Shown piece after piece: positions 17,622 to 26,718 of a DNA stretch of 60,478 nt. The notes beneath the pieces were generated by a model. The model did no database searches, was not told the DNA's origin, and saw only the letters and a list, made by a program, of their open reading frames with translations. The stretch is taken from NCBI RefSeq assembly GCF_005938675.2, contig NZ_VCCH02000047.1, positions 1-60,478 of the forward strand, in the 5' to 3' direction. Position 1 is the first letter of the stretch, and the number at the start of each line of letters is the position of its first letter. The position numbers were made by a program, and so were the translations under genes. The stretch is from Mycobacterium sp. KBS0706 (GTDB lineage Bacteria > Pseudomonadota > Alphaproteobacteria > DSM-16000 > Inquilinaceae).

Positions 17622-18554
17622 TTAGGAGACGTTGCCGTCGCGCGGCTTGCGCCGGAACAGCCTGGCCAGGGCGACGCCGAAGACGCCGAAGCCGATGACG
17701 AACACCTTGGCGAATTTCAGCACGAAGGCGCCGATGATGGCGATCAGCCCCAGCTTCTTCGCCGCCACGCCCGCCACCAGCGCCGCCAGCCCGTATTCGG
17801 CGACCTTGTCAGTCCCTTCGGTGAAGTCCTCATAGCGCTTGCCGGGGCTGTAGCTGATCGCGCCGAGCAACTCGCGGGCGTACTTCTTGTCGCTCTCGAT
17901 CGTCGCCGTCGAGGCCACCAGGTTCAGTCCGAAATAGCCCTCGCGTCCCAGCGCATAGGTCTTGTAATTCGCCGTGCCCTGGTCCTGCGGGTTGTTGGTC
18001 TCGACCACCTTGGCGGACCAGACCAGGCGATGGGTCCCGGCATCGTATTGCGGCACCTCGATCCAGCCGGTCACGGCCAGGGGCGGGAAGCCGCGGGCGA
18101 TCCGGTCCTGGTTCTCGGCCTCGGTGCCGTCCTTCAGGCTGGTCAGCAGCTCGTCGGCGTTCCAGTCCTTGGCGTCGTCGTCGCGGATATAGCCTTCCTC
18201 GGTGTAGTCGATCGACGCCGACCAGTTCTCGTCGCTGAGCGGGAAGATCAGGCCGATCAGCGTCGGGCTGGCGCTGTTCCCCGAGGCGCGCAGCAGGCGG
18301 GCCGATTCCTGCTTCGGCACGAAGGCATAGCCTTCGGGCAGGGCCAGCGTGCCCTGGTCGATCAGCGGAATGCCGACCGGCCCGCGTTGGACCACCTTCC
18401 TCACCGCGTCCCAGGCGGCATCCTGCTCCGCCTGAATCGTGGCGGCCTGATCGGCCGGAGACGGCGTCGCCGGCGGCGTCTGCGCGGCGGCGGTGCCGGC
18501 CAGGGCCAGCGTCAGCGCGATCGCGAGCCCGCGATGCGACAGGCCGAAACTCAT
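17622..18554 (-). CDS. DUF2167 family exported membrane protein
   Basis: A 310-residue protein with an N-terminal signal peptide, a long extracytoplasmic region and one or two C-terminal transmembrane segments ending in a basic tail (RLFRRKPRDG). The core, with YVxPDGYIRDDDAKDW-like sequence (here EEGYIRDDDAKDWNADELL) and AGTHRLVWSAKV, is characteristic of DUF2167. The biochemical function of that family is unknown. The ATG at 18554 is preceded by GGGGAGGGGAAG. It is the upstream partner of an M50 protease and may be its substrate or regulator. Confidence 0.8.
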   Translation of the reverse strand: MSFGLSHRGLAIALTLALAGTAAAQTPPATPSPADQAATIQAEQDAAWDAVRKVVQRGPVGIPLIDQGTLALPEGYAFVPKQESARLLRASGNSASPTLIGLIFPLSDENWSASIDYTEEGYIRDDDAKDWNADELLTSLKDGTEAENQDRIARGFPPLAVTGWIEVPQYDAGTHRLVWSAKVVETNNPQDQGTANYKTYALGREGYFGLNLVASTATIESDKKYARELLGAISYSPGKRYEDFTEGTDKVAEYGLAALVAGVAAKKLGLIAIIGAFVLKFAKVFVIGFGVFGVALARLFRRKPRDGNVS

Positions 18555-18662
18555 GATGATCTTCCCCTCCCCTGTCCCACGGCCCCCGCCGCATGGGAAC
18601 ATCATCATAAGCGCCCAAGATGGCAGCAATTTGAAGCGAATTCCGGTGTCGGCCGGCGGCGC

Positions 18663-19079
18663 TCAGTCCTCGCCGGGGCTGCCGCGCATCCGCTTCACCG
18701 ACGACCGCTTGCTCTTGGAATCGAGCCGCCGGATCTTGCTGCCCAGCGTCGCCCGGGTCGGCCGGCGCGTCTTCGGCGCCACCGCGGCGCGCTGGAACAG
18801 CTCGACCAGCCGGGCCACCGCCTCGGCCCGGTTGCGCTCCTGGCTGCGATGTTCGCGGGCGGTGATCACCAGCACGCCGTCCTTGGTCAGGCGCTGCCCG
18901 GCCAGGGTCTCCAGCCGCGCCCGCATGTCGTCCGGCATCCCGGCGCGGTCGATCGGGTAGCGCAGCTGCACCGCGGTCGCGACCTTGTTGACGTTCTGCC
19001 CGCCCGGGCCGGAAGCGAGGATGAAGCTCTCCTCGAAGTCGCGCTCATCCAGCGCGATGCGGGCGGTGATGCGGATCAT
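18663..19079 (-). CDS. arfB: Alternative ribosome-rescue factor, peptidyl-tRNA hydrolase ArfB
   Basis: A 138-residue release-factor-like protein that frees ribosomes stalled on non-stop mRNA. The catalytic GGQ lies at residues 26-28 in SGPGGQNVNKVAT. The C-terminal tail is Lys/Arg-rich (SKIRRLDSKSKRSSVKRMR), as needed to probe the empty mRNA channel. It lacks the codon-recognition domain of RF1/RF2. The frame is open far upstream, but the ATG at 19079 gives the family length and follows GAGGGTC. It is divergent from a LysR gene. Confidence 0.93.
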   Translation of the reverse strand: MIRITARIALDERDFEESFILASGPGGQNVNKVATAVQLRYPIDRAGMPDDMRARLETLAGQRLTKDGVLVITAREHRSQERNRAEAVARLVELFQRAAVAPKTRRPTRATLGSKIRRLDSKSKRSSVKRMRGSPGED

Positions 19080-19160
19080 GGCCGGGACCCTCGCACGGCC
19101 GGGCGCGCTTGTCATGCTCCCGCCGCTGTGCCATCCCGGTCGGGGGAGGAGTTCCGTCCG

Positions 19161-20069
19161 ATGACCATCAGGCTGAGGCATATCGAGGCGCTGCAGGCGG
19201 TGCAGAAGGCCGGGTCGATCACCGGCGCGGCCGAGCTGTTGAACGTCTCCCAGCCGGCGGTCAGCAAGCTCTTGCGCCATGCCGAGGACCAGCTGGGCCT
19301 GCGGCTGTTCGAGCGGGTGAAGGGCAAGCTGGTGCCGACCCGCGAGGCCAAGCTGCTCGAGGTCGAGATCGACCGCACCTTCGCCGGGCTGGAGCGGATC
19401 TCCAGCATCGCCGCCAACCTCCGGCGCGGGCGCGAGGGCCATGTCCGCATCGCCTGCCTGCCCAGCCTCGGCTTCGGCTTCATGACCGAGCAGATGGCGT
19501 CGTTCCACCGCCGCCACCCCGGCGTCAGCTTCGACCTGCGCACCCATCACACCCGCGAGATCCTGGAGCTGATCGCGACCAACAGCCTCGACCTCGCCAT
19601 CGCCTACGAGCCGGTGCTGCCGCCGGGCATGCGCAAGATCGCGATCGGCACGTCGCGGCTGGTGCATCTGTCGACCGCGCCGCTCGGGCCGGGCGAGGCG
19701 GCTGAGATCACGCTCGACCGGATCGACGTGGAGACCTTGATCGGCGTCGACCCCGACACCTCGATGGGCGCCACCCTGTCCGACGCCTTCGACCGCGCCG
19801 GCATCCGCTACGCCCCGAGGAACCTGATCCAGACCTACTACCTGGCGCTGCCGCTGGTGCGCTACGGCGCCGGCTCGGCGATCGTCGACGAGCACACCGC
19901 CCAGGCCTGGGCGGTGCCCGACGTCACCGCCCGCGCCATCGTGCCGGAGATCACGCTGCCGATCACGGCGCTGCACCACGAGAACTATCCGCTGTCGCAG
20001 GCGGCGCACCTGTTCCTCGACCACCTGACCGGCAAGCCGACGCAGCGCACCCGCAGCGCCAGGCGATAA
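19161..20069 (+). CDS. LysR-family transcriptional regulator
   Basis: A 302-residue regulator. The N-terminal winged helix-turn-helix contains LQAVQKAGSITGAAELLN followed by VSQPAVSKLLRHAE, the family's recognition helix. A two-lobed effector domain follows. The ATG at 19161 has GGGGGAGGAG nine bases upstream. It is followed after 95 bp by a C26 peptidase-like gene on the same strand, so that three-gene run is a plausible target. The usual divergent LysR target is absent here, because arfB lies upstream. Confidence 0.92.
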   Translation: MTIRLRHIEALQAVQKAGSITGAAELLNVSQPAVSKLLRHAEDQLGLRLFERVKGKLVPTREAKLLEVEIDRTFAGLERISSIAANLRRGREGHVRIACLPSLGFGFMTEQMASFHRRHPGVSFDLRTHHTREILELIATNSLDLAIAYEPVLPPGMRKIAIGTSRLVHLSTAPLGPGEAAEITLDRIDVETLIGVDPDTSMGATLSDAFDRAGIRYAPRNLIQTYYLALPLVRYGAGSAIVDEHTAQAWAVPDVTARAIVPEITLPITALHHENYPLSQAAHLFLDHLTGKPTQRTRSARR

Positions 20070-20164
20070 CGCCCGGTGCGGAGCCCATAACCGACCGGAA
20101 TTTGACAGCCGCCGGGGCGGCGGGCATCACCGGAGGATCCGTTCCGCTTCCGCACAGGACGATC

Positions 20165-20893
20165 ATGGCCAAGCCCGTCATCGGAGTGACCCTGGATGCC
20201 GAGGAGCCGGGCGGCTACTCCTCCTCGCCCTGGTACGCGCTGCGGCAGAACTACTGCGGGTCACTGGCGGAGTACGGCGCGGTGCCGCTGGCGCTGCCGC
20301 ATCTGGTCGACGCGGCCGACCGCTATCTCGACCTGTGCGACGGCATCGTCGTCACCGGCGGCGGCTTCGACGTCGACCCCGCACTCTGGGGCGCCGGCTC
20401 GGTGCACGAGACGGTGAAGACCAAGCCGGTGCGCACCCAGTTCGAATGGGCGCTGGTCAAGGGTGCGGTGGCGCGGAACAAGCCGGTGCTCGGCATCTGC
20501 GGCGGCGAGCAGCTGCTGGCGGCGGTGCTGGGCGGCACGCTGGTGCAGCACATCCCGGCCGAGATCGACAACGCGCTCGACCACAGCCCGGAGCGGAAGA
20601 TCCACGACCCGGCCGGCTGGAAGGCGGCGCATGAGGTCGAGGTCGCGCCCGGCACGCTCTTGGCCCGCATCACCGGCGCGGCGCGCTTCGGCGTCAACAG
20701 TTCGCACCACCAGGCGGTGAAGGCGGCAGGGCCGGCGCTGATCGTCTCCGGCGTCGCTCCCGACGGGGTGGTCGAGGCGGTGGAGCATCCCGGGCAGCGC
20801 TTCTGCCTCGGCGTGCAATGGCACCCCGAGTATCTGCGCAGCGACGCCGACCGCGCCGTGCTCGCCGCCTTCGTCGCCGCCTGCGCCGTCTGA
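20165..20893 (+). CDS. Peptidase C26 / gamma-glutamyl-gamma-aminobutyrate hydrolase-like protein
   Basis: A 242-residue class-I glutamine-amidotransferase-fold hydrolase. The nucleophile Cys112 sits in LGICGGEQLL, and QWHPE near the C-terminus provides the His220/Glu222 partners. The usual GICRG is GICGG here. Family members cleave gamma-glutamyl amide bonds, as PuuD does in putrescine breakdown. No other put/puu gene is nearby. Its TGA overlaps the ATG of a beta-lactamase-like gene, so it may instead serve murein peptide turnover, where D-Glu is gamma-linked. No signal peptide. Confidence 0.85.
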   Translation: MAKPVIGVTLDAEEPGGYSSSPWYALRQNYCGSLAEYGAVPLALPHLVDAADRYLDLCDGIVVTGGGFDVDPALWGAGSVHETVKTKPVRTQFEWALVKGAVARNKPVLGICGGEQLLAAVLGGTLVQHIPAEIDNALDHSPERKIHDPAGWKAAHEVEVAPGTLLARITGAARFGVNSSHHQAVKAAGPALIVSGVAPDGVVEAVEHPGQRFCLGVQWHPEYLRSDADRAVLAAFVAACAV

Positions 20894-21765
20894 TGGACAT
20901 GCTGATTCAGGACCTGCTGGACGAGTTCGAGGGCGAGGTCAGGCCCGAGGATTTCGGCCTGACGTTCCGGCTCTATCCCAGCCGGCTGCGCGACGGCTCG
21001 GCGGACCGCTATTCCGACGGGTCGGTCTTCGGCTATCGCGACGAGGTCGCGGTCTATCCGGCCAGCACCTGCAAGAGCTTCTATCTGGTCGCCTTCCAGC
21101 ACTGGTTCGAGGCGGGGCGGCTGCAGCCGGACGAGGAGGATCTGCGCGCCCTGTCCGCGATGATCCGCCAGTCCAGCAACGACGCCACGACCTACCTGTT
21201 CGGCCGCATGACCGGCACCACGCCGGGCGGCCCGCTGCCGGCGGCGGAGATGGCGGCCTGGTGGGAGAAGCGCCAGGCGATCCATCGCTGGTTCGAAAGT
21301 TGGGGCTGGCCGGAGTTCGACCGGCTGCGGCTGTGGCACAGCACCTACGAAGATTCGCCCTATGGCCGCGAGAAGGCGGCGCGGGCGCATGGCGGCAACC
21401 TGATCGCCCCGCGCGCGGCGGCGGCGCTGCTGCACGGCATCGTCGCCGGCCAGCTGGTCTCGCCCGCCGCCTGCGGCCGGATGCTGGACCTGCTCGACCG
21501 CGAGCCGGAGCGCGACCCGGAGCGGCTGCCTCCGGGCTATGAGGACCAGGTCCGCGGCTTCCTGGGCGACGCGCTGCCGCGGGACGTGCGGCTGTGGTCG
21601 AAGGCCGGCTGGACCGGCGAGACCCGGCACGACATGGCCTATTGGGAAGCACCGTCCGGCCGCAGCCTCGTCGCCGCGGTGTACACCACCGGCCCGCACA
21701 TGGCGCAGCACCGGCGGTTCCTGCCGGCGGTCGGGGCCTGGCTGCACACGCTGCTCGAAGGATAG
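20893..21765 (+). CDS. Class A beta-lactamase-like serine hydrolase
   Basis: A 290-residue protein with penicillin-recognising-enzyme motifs: Ser58-x-x-Lys61 (STCK), the SxN element SSN at 94-96, and KAG at 237-239 in place of KTG/KSG. There is no visible signal peptide, which is unusual for a true beta-lactamase or PBP and suggests a cytoplasmic amidase/carboxypeptidase-like role. The start codon overlaps the preceding stop (TGATG). It is followed by a gene with a peptidoglycan-binding domain. Resistance to beta-lactams cannot be inferred from this. Confidence 0.8.
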   Translation: MDMLIQDLLDEFEGEVRPEDFGLTFRLYPSRLRDGSADRYSDGSVFGYRDEVAVYPASTCKSFYLVAFQHWFEAGRLQPDEEDLRALSAMIRQSSNDATTYLFGRMTGTTPGGPLPAAEMAAWWEKRQAIHRWFESWGWPEFDRLRLWHSTYEDSPYGREKAARAHGGNLIAPRAAAALLHGIVAGQLVSPAACGRMLDLLDREPERDPERLPPGYEDQVRGFLGDALPRDVRLWSKAGWTGETRHDMAYWEAPSGRSLVAAVYTTGPHMAQHRRFLPAVGAWLHTLLEG

Positions 21766-21773
21766 GGATCCGC

Positions 21774-22769
21774 ATGCCGCCCGTCTGGCACGATGATGAC
21801 CGCTCGCCGAACTACGCCCATCTGGCGGCGCCCTTCGCCGACACCGTCTTCACCGCGGAGGCCGGCGCCCTCGACCACCTGTGCCGCCTGTCCCGCTTCC
21901 GGCCCCGCGGGGCGAGGATCCTGTTCGGGCTGCGCGGCTGCGTCCTGGCTGAGCCGGACTCCGCCGGTCGGTGGTCCGAGGCGCTGCAGCTGCGCGAGGC
22001 CCGGCCGGACCATCACGCGCCGCGCTGCGTCCTCGGGGTCTGGGACCGGCCGGCGGGTCGGCTGATCGCCTGGCCCGGCTCGACCGTCCCGAACGCACAC
22101 TACATGCGTCGCCAGGCCGAGGCGCCGGACAAGCGCATCGCCAACATGCTGGCGCCGGGGCTGCACCCTTACGTTATCGGCCCGCATATCCCCCCCGGCC
22201 GGCCGGCGGAGGAGGGGGCGTTCCAGCTCGACCGCACGGTCGAGGTGCCGGTGTGGCGCTCGGCCGACGGCGCCGGCTACGATCTGAGCGGCCGTTTCGA
22301 CATCTGCGCGCCGGAGGACAACATCCACGCCGCCGGCTGGCCGGGCGACGGCATCGAGTTCTCCTCGGCCGGCTGCCAGACCCTGCCGGGCCGGCACCTG
22401 CCGCCGGCCGACCCGACCGGCGACTACGCCGCCTTCCGCGCGGCGGCCGGCCTCGCCCCCAGCCCGGACCTGGCCGAGACCGGCCTGGCCTTCGACGACC
22501 TTCTGGTGGCCGGCCGGCATCTGCGCCTGATGGCGGAGCAGGCCCCGGGCCTGGCCCGGCTGATGCCGGGATCGAGCGGTCCCGAGGTGCGGCTGCTGCA
22601 GGATGCCTTCATCAGCCTCGGACTGATCCCGGATTGGGGCTTCACCGCCGGGGTGTTCAACGGCTTCACCGCCAAGGCGCTCTACGACTGGCAGGCGGCG
22701 TCCGGCCGCGTCGCGGACGGGGTGCTGCGGCCGCGGGAGGCGGAGGCGCTGGGCTTCCGGCTCGGCTGA
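21774..22769 (+). CDS. Peptidoglycan-binding-domain protein with an L,D-transpeptidase-like His/Cys motif
   Basis: A 331-residue protein. The last 65 or so residues form a PG_binding_1-like repeat (GSSGPEVRLLQDAFISLGL, then GVFNGFTAKALYDWQ). In the middle, His185 and SSAGCQ with Cys201 match the spacing of the HxnSxGC motif of YkuD-like L,D-transpeptidases and related phage proteins. The first 150 residues are not recognised. No signal peptide is seen. It starts 8 bp after the serine-hydrolase stop, making a three-gene unit. Assignment to a murein-active enzyme is an inference from these motifs. Confidence 0.65.
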   Translation: MPPVWHDDDRSPNYAHLAAPFADTVFTAEAGALDHLCRLSRFRPRGARILFGLRGCVLAEPDSAGRWSEALQLREARPDHHAPRCVLGVWDRPAGRLIAWPGSTVPNAHYMRRQAEAPDKRIANMLAPGLHPYVIGPHIPPGRPAEEGAFQLDRTVEVPVWRSADGAGYDLSGRFDICAPEDNIHAAGWPGDGIEFSSAGCQTLPGRHLPPADPTGDYAAFRAAAGLAPSPDLAETGLAFDDLLVAGRHLRLMAEQAPGLARLMPGSSGPEVRLLQDAFISLGLIPDWGFTAGVFNGFTAKALYDWQAASGRVADGVLRPREAEALGFRLG

Positions 22770-22819
22770 GCGACAGGGGTTCCCGTCGACGCTTCGGCAT
22801 CTAATTTCATCGGAAACCG

Positions 22820-23278
22820 ATGAGATCTCCGATGAAGGCGCTGCAGTTCCTGGCTGTGGTGCTCACGGCCCTGGCGCTGGTCCCGGGCGGCGCGCACCTG
22901 CTGGTCATGCCGAACAAGCTGGGCCTGGATGAGGCCGCCTATTTCTCCGTCCAGGAGATCTATCGCGGCTGGGCCCTGCTCGGCATCGTCCTGGTGGCGG
23001 CCCTTGCGGCCGATCTCGCCTTGGTCATCGGGGCGCGGCATCAGCCGGTGCCGTTCCGGCTGGCCCTGGCCGGCGTCATCTGCCTCGCCGCCACCCTCGC
23101 GGTGTTCTTCCTGTGGACCTATCCTGCCAACCAGGCCACGGCGGACTGGACCGCCGTGCCGGATGACTGGGCGGCGCTGCGGCGGCAATGGGAATACTCC
23201 CACGCCGCCAACGCGCTGCTGACCCTCGCCGCTCTGTGCCTGGTCACGCTGTCCGTGCTGCGCTGGCGGCCCGGCTAG
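22820..23278 (+). CDS. DUF1772-like four-helix membrane protein
   Basis: A 152-residue integral membrane protein with four predicted hydrophobic helices and the conserved loop FLWTYPANQATADWT followed by LRRQWEYSHAANA. This resembles DUF1772/anthrone-oxygenase-like small membrane proteins. Start at ATG 22820, with a second ATG at 22832; GGAAACC lies just upstream. It converges on the large helicase gene and the two stop codons overlap in CTAG. Function unknown. Confidence 0.7.
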   Translation: MRSPMKALQFLAVVLTALALVPGGAHLLVMPNKLGLDEAAYFSVQEIYRGWALLGIVLVAALAADLALVIGARHQPVPFRLALAGVICLAATLAVFFLWTYPANQATADWTAVPDDWAALRRQWEYSHAANALLTLAALCLVTLSVLRWRPG

Positions 23279-26200
23279 GGCGTTCCGGTCAGATTGCCCA
23301 GGACGTCGAGGAATTCCTGCGGCGACATGCGGCGCAGCCTGTCCCGTGCCGTCCGGAAATACGGCTTGCCGCCCCAGAGGCTTTGATCGCCGATGATGTA
23401 GAAGCCCCGCTTGGCCCGGGTCGCGGCGACATTCAGCAAATTGGGTTTCGACGATGCCCAACTGGCGCTGTTGGCATGGGCATGGTCTGCACCGAGCACC
23501 ATCAGCACCAAGACCTCCTCCTTGCCCTGGAAGGTATGGACCGTGCCGATGCGTTCCTTGCACCAGCTGGCGAGATCCTTACGTTTGGGGACGGCCAGAC
23601 CGAGCGGGTCGAGCCGCGCTTTCCAGCGGTCGATGTCGGTGATCTGCCGCGTCAGGGCCTGCTTGACGCTGCGGAACGGCGAGATGAGGTAGAGAGGCGG
23701 CAGCGCCCCGCGGTTCTGTCGATAGAGATCCAGCACGGCTTGGACTGCGACCTCGATCTGCTCGGGAACCACCTGCCTGCCCTCCCGGACCGGGCCCGCG
23801 ACATCGACCCACCCTGTGTATCCATCCTCATCCGGACGGGTGGCGAAGATCATCTTGCCGCCATAGGCGATGGCGTTCGCGATATCGAACATGGTCCTGG
23901 CGCAGCGCCGGTGGACACGCAAGGGGCTGCCGATCCAGATGCTTTCGTCCCGGTCGTTTGCGGGAACCGTCGCCCCGAACGGATTCGCTCGATCGGCGAG
24001 CTGCTGCACCGAGACGCGGTTGGGCGCATATTGCCCCTCCTGGACCGCCGCGATGCCGTCCGATAAAGCCTCGATCAGGCGGGCGGGGACCGTATACACG
24101 GGCTCGATCTGCAGCGGATCGCCCACGACCACCGCGCGCCTGGCCCGCCACAACGCACCGACCGCCGCCTGAGGCGGGGCCTGGCCGGCTTCGTCGATGA
24201 ACAGCCAGCCGATGTCGCCTGGCCCCAGATCCTGGAACTGGCGGCCGAAGGACGCGAAGGTCGAGGACACGACCGGGACGACCATGAACAGGCTCTGCCA
24301 GATCAGCCTGGCGTGGTCGGCGTCGATCGGGCGCGCGCCCTTCAGCATCCGGCTGATCGCGGTCAGATTGCCGCCGAAGCCATGCCCGCCTTTGTCCTTA
24401 TGTCTGCCCGCCTCCGCCAGCCACGCCTCGTGCAGGACGAGCGCGGCGCTGAACAGGCTCGACCGCAGCTCGGCAAGGCGGTCGTCATGCCAGAGCCCTC
24501 TCTCCTGGACCGTCTCCTTTTCCAGATCCGCCAGTTCCGAGAGTCCCAGGCGGTCTCGCAGGTCTTCCCAGCGATCGCGCTTGCGTGACTGCTGCGCTTC
24601 CACCGCATCGAGCGTCGATTGGGCCGCGGCGAGCGCCTCCGTGGCTGTGGTGAGCGTCGCGGAAGCGGAGGCCGACTGCGCTTCCAGAACCCGCAGGCGT
24701 CTCCGGTGGGTCAGCTGCTCTTCTGCATTGGCCCGGCGGCTCTCCCGGATGGCCCGATGTTTGGACCGGTGGAACAGCCAGGCCAGGAAACCAGGCGCCT
24801 GCCGGTCGATCAGCCGTTCCTCCTCGGCGAGATCGGCCAGCCTGTGGGAGCATTGTGCGAGCTCGGCCTCGATCGTGGCGAGCCTCGTCGTGGCGGCCTG
24901 CTGCGCCGTCCCCGCCGCTTCGGCCTTCGCCGCCGCGGCGGCCAGGAGGTCCGTGCCATCCGACGACAGCATCTCGGCCGCGATGTCGGCTTGTTCGGCC
25001 AACGCCGCGATCTGCGTCGATACGGCCTGATCCGCCTCGCGGAACGATTGGGCAGCCGCGGCGAAGGACGGGCCGTCATAGGCGTCGATCCATTCGCGGA
25101 TGGTCGCGACCGGGTCTCGCAAGGCGGGCTTGCGGCCCCGCTGCTCCGCCCTGAAGAACACCCGATCCGCAAAATCCCGGCGGTTGGCGAACTTGCCCAG
25201 GGCGCATGAGATCAAGCCCCAGGGCGCGTCATCGGGATCGGCGGGTTCCTTGAACCTTCCGTCTCCCTGCTGGACCACGACCTTGTGAGCCACCGGCCGC
25301 AGATAGCTGGTGCTCCGCCAGCCCTCGCCGAGCGCCTTTCGCTTCGGCAGGTCCTTCGAGACGTTCTCGACCGCCGTGTTGTTGGACGAGCCGACCACCA
25401 TCTCGTGGCCGACGAGATCGGGAGACAGCTGGCGGATCCAGGCCGGATCATCCGACCGCGCGAAGGCCACGCGGATCGAGGCGTCGATCAGGGTGGCCGC
25501 AACCGTCTCGAGGCCGGCCAGGGCCCGCGCCCGGCGGACCATGATCTCGGCGATGATGTCGCCGAGCAGAGTGGTCTTGCCGGTGCCTGGCGGACCGTTG
25601 ACCGAGAACACGCCGTCTGCCTTGGGGCGTTCGAGAACGGCATTGATCGCGAATTGCTGCATCAGGCTCATCGCCTGCCCCGGCGTCCGCAACCAGCGTC
25701 CCGAAGGCAGGCGGTGCGGATGCAGCATGTCCAGGATCGCCCGGCGTCCTTTCCCGGAGTAAAGATCGATCCGCTCCGAAGCAGGCGGATCGAGATAGGC
25801 GACCAGGGCAGCCGGGACCTCGCCTCGGCGCAGGGCGGCCATCGCCCGCTCCAGGTCCAGGATGTAGAAGCTGTTCAGGATGTCGATCTCGGGATCTGTG
25901 GCGGCGCTCTCGTCGTCGTCGCCATCGGCCGGTTGTTCACCGGCTTCGGAGTGCTCCGGGATGGTCTGATCCGCCGCTCGGTGAGATGGCCCCGAGCTCT
26001 CCGACGTCCTTTTCTTCCGTGTCATCACTTGCAGCGCGGCGGCTTGGGAGTGCCTGGGGGCAAAGCCGGTCCAGTCCTGGAGCAGTCCGATGAGAGCGAC
26101 GAGGTCGGATCCGCTCAGCCCCGGCCTCTCCTTGTCGCCCGCTGCCAGAAGCCGCCTGGTCTCGGCACCGCGCAGACGCTCACCAAGGTCGGCGAAGGCA

Positions 26201-26664
26201 TCGGCGCGGTTCTGGTCCGTCAGGGCGTCCCATTCGTCATGGTTGGCGCGTCCGATCGCCCAGGGCACCGTCGACACCGAGACCGAGTCGAGATCCGGCA
26301 CGCCGCCCGGCGTCAGCTTCAGCCGGGCGAAGCAGGTGTCGCCCTCGGTGTCGGCGCGTTCGGCATCCTCGTTTTCCTCGGTGCCGGCGATCGCGTCGAT
26401 GCGGAGGCGTTTCGCGAGCTGGTCGATTTCCGCCTTGGCGAAGACCCCGAGATAGAGATTGAATCCGGCGATCTCCTCGGTCTCGCCGATGGCGACATCC
26501 CACAGCTCCACCGAAGTCTTATCGGCCAGGCCGGCCGAAACGACCTCGATACACTCACCTCTCTTCTCTTCGGTGACCTGCCTGAGATCGAAGGGAATGA
26601 AGAACTCGATCCTGTGCCAGTAAGCCAGAATGTCGAGAAGCTTCCCGGTCTCGGCTTCGGGCAT
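23275..26664 (-). CDS. Large superfamily 1 DNA2/NAM7 (UPF1-like) helicase
   Basis: An 1129-residue helicase-like ATPase. Walker A (NGPPGTGKTTLLGD) lies near residue 358, Walker B FIDEAGQAPPQ near 821, and GDPLQIEPV is motif III. The C-terminal VAATRAKRGFYIIG is motif VI of the AAA_12 domain. Between Walker A and B there is a region (about 540-690) very rich in Ala, Glu and Arg that reads as a coiled coil. The first 250 residues are family-specific and unrecognised. The gene stands alone between a membrane protein and an exported hypothetical. Related multidomain SF1 helicases occur in anti-phage systems, but no partner nuclease or kinase is seen here. Confidence 0.88.
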   Translation of the reverse strand: MPEAETGKLLDILAYWHRIEFFIPFDLRQVTEEKRGECIEVVSAGLADKTSVELWDVAIGETEEIAGFNLYLGVFAKAEIDQLAKRLRIDAIAGTEENEDAERADTEGDTCFARLKLTPGGVPDLDSVSVSTVPWAIGRANHDEWDALTDQNRADAFADLGERLRGAETRRLLAAGDKERPGLSGSDLVALIGLLQDWTGFAPRHSQAAALQVMTRKKRTSESSGPSHRAADQTIPEHSEAGEQPADGDDDESAATDPEIDILNSFYILDLERAMAALRRGEVPAALVAYLDPPASERIDLYSGKGRRAILDMLHPHRLPSGRWLRTPGQAMSLMQQFAINAVLERPKADGVFSVNGPPGTGKTTLLGDIIAEIMVRRARALAGLETVAATLIDASIRVAFARSDDPAWIRQLSPDLVGHEMVVGSSNNTAVENVSKDLPKRKALGEGWRSTSYLRPVAHKVVVQQGDGRFKEPADPDDAPWGLISCALGKFANRRDFADRVFFRAEQRGRKPALRDPVATIREWIDAYDGPSFAAAAQSFREADQAVSTQIAALAEQADIAAEMLSSDGTDLLAAAAAKAEAAGTAQQAATTRLATIEAELAQCSHRLADLAEEERLIDRQAPGFLAWLFHRSKHRAIRESRRANAEEQLTHRRRLRVLEAQSASASATLTTATEALAAAQSTLDAVEAQQSRKRDRWEDLRDRLGLSELADLEKETVQERGLWHDDRLAELRSSLFSAALVLHEAWLAEAGRHKDKGGHGFGGNLTAISRMLKGARPIDADHARLIWQSLFMVVPVVSSTFASFGRQFQDLGPGDIGWLFIDEAGQAPPQAAVGALWRARRAVVVGDPLQIEPVYTVPARLIEALSDGIAAVQEGQYAPNRVSVQQLADRANPFGATVPANDRDESIWIGSPLRVHRRCARTMFDIANAIAYGGKMIFATRPDEDGYTGWVDVAGPVREGRQVVPEQIEVAVQAVLDLYRQNRGALPPLYLISPFRSVKQALTRQITDIDRWKARLDPLGLAVPKRKDLASWCKERIGTVHTFQGKEEVLVLMVLGADHAHANSASWASSKPNLLNVAATRAKRGFYIIGDQSLWGGKPYFRTARDRLRRMSPQEFLDVLGNLTGTP

Positions 26665-26718
26665 GGCTCGCCTCCGCTGCAGAAATGGCTCAGGGGCGTC
26701 GGCGTGCCGTCGCCGTCC

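Noticed and set aside
20893..21765. Active class A beta-lactamase (resistance gene)
   Set aside because: No signal peptide, KAG in place of KTG, no clear omega-loop Glu, and linkage to murein-like genes. It is better described as a related serine hydrolase.
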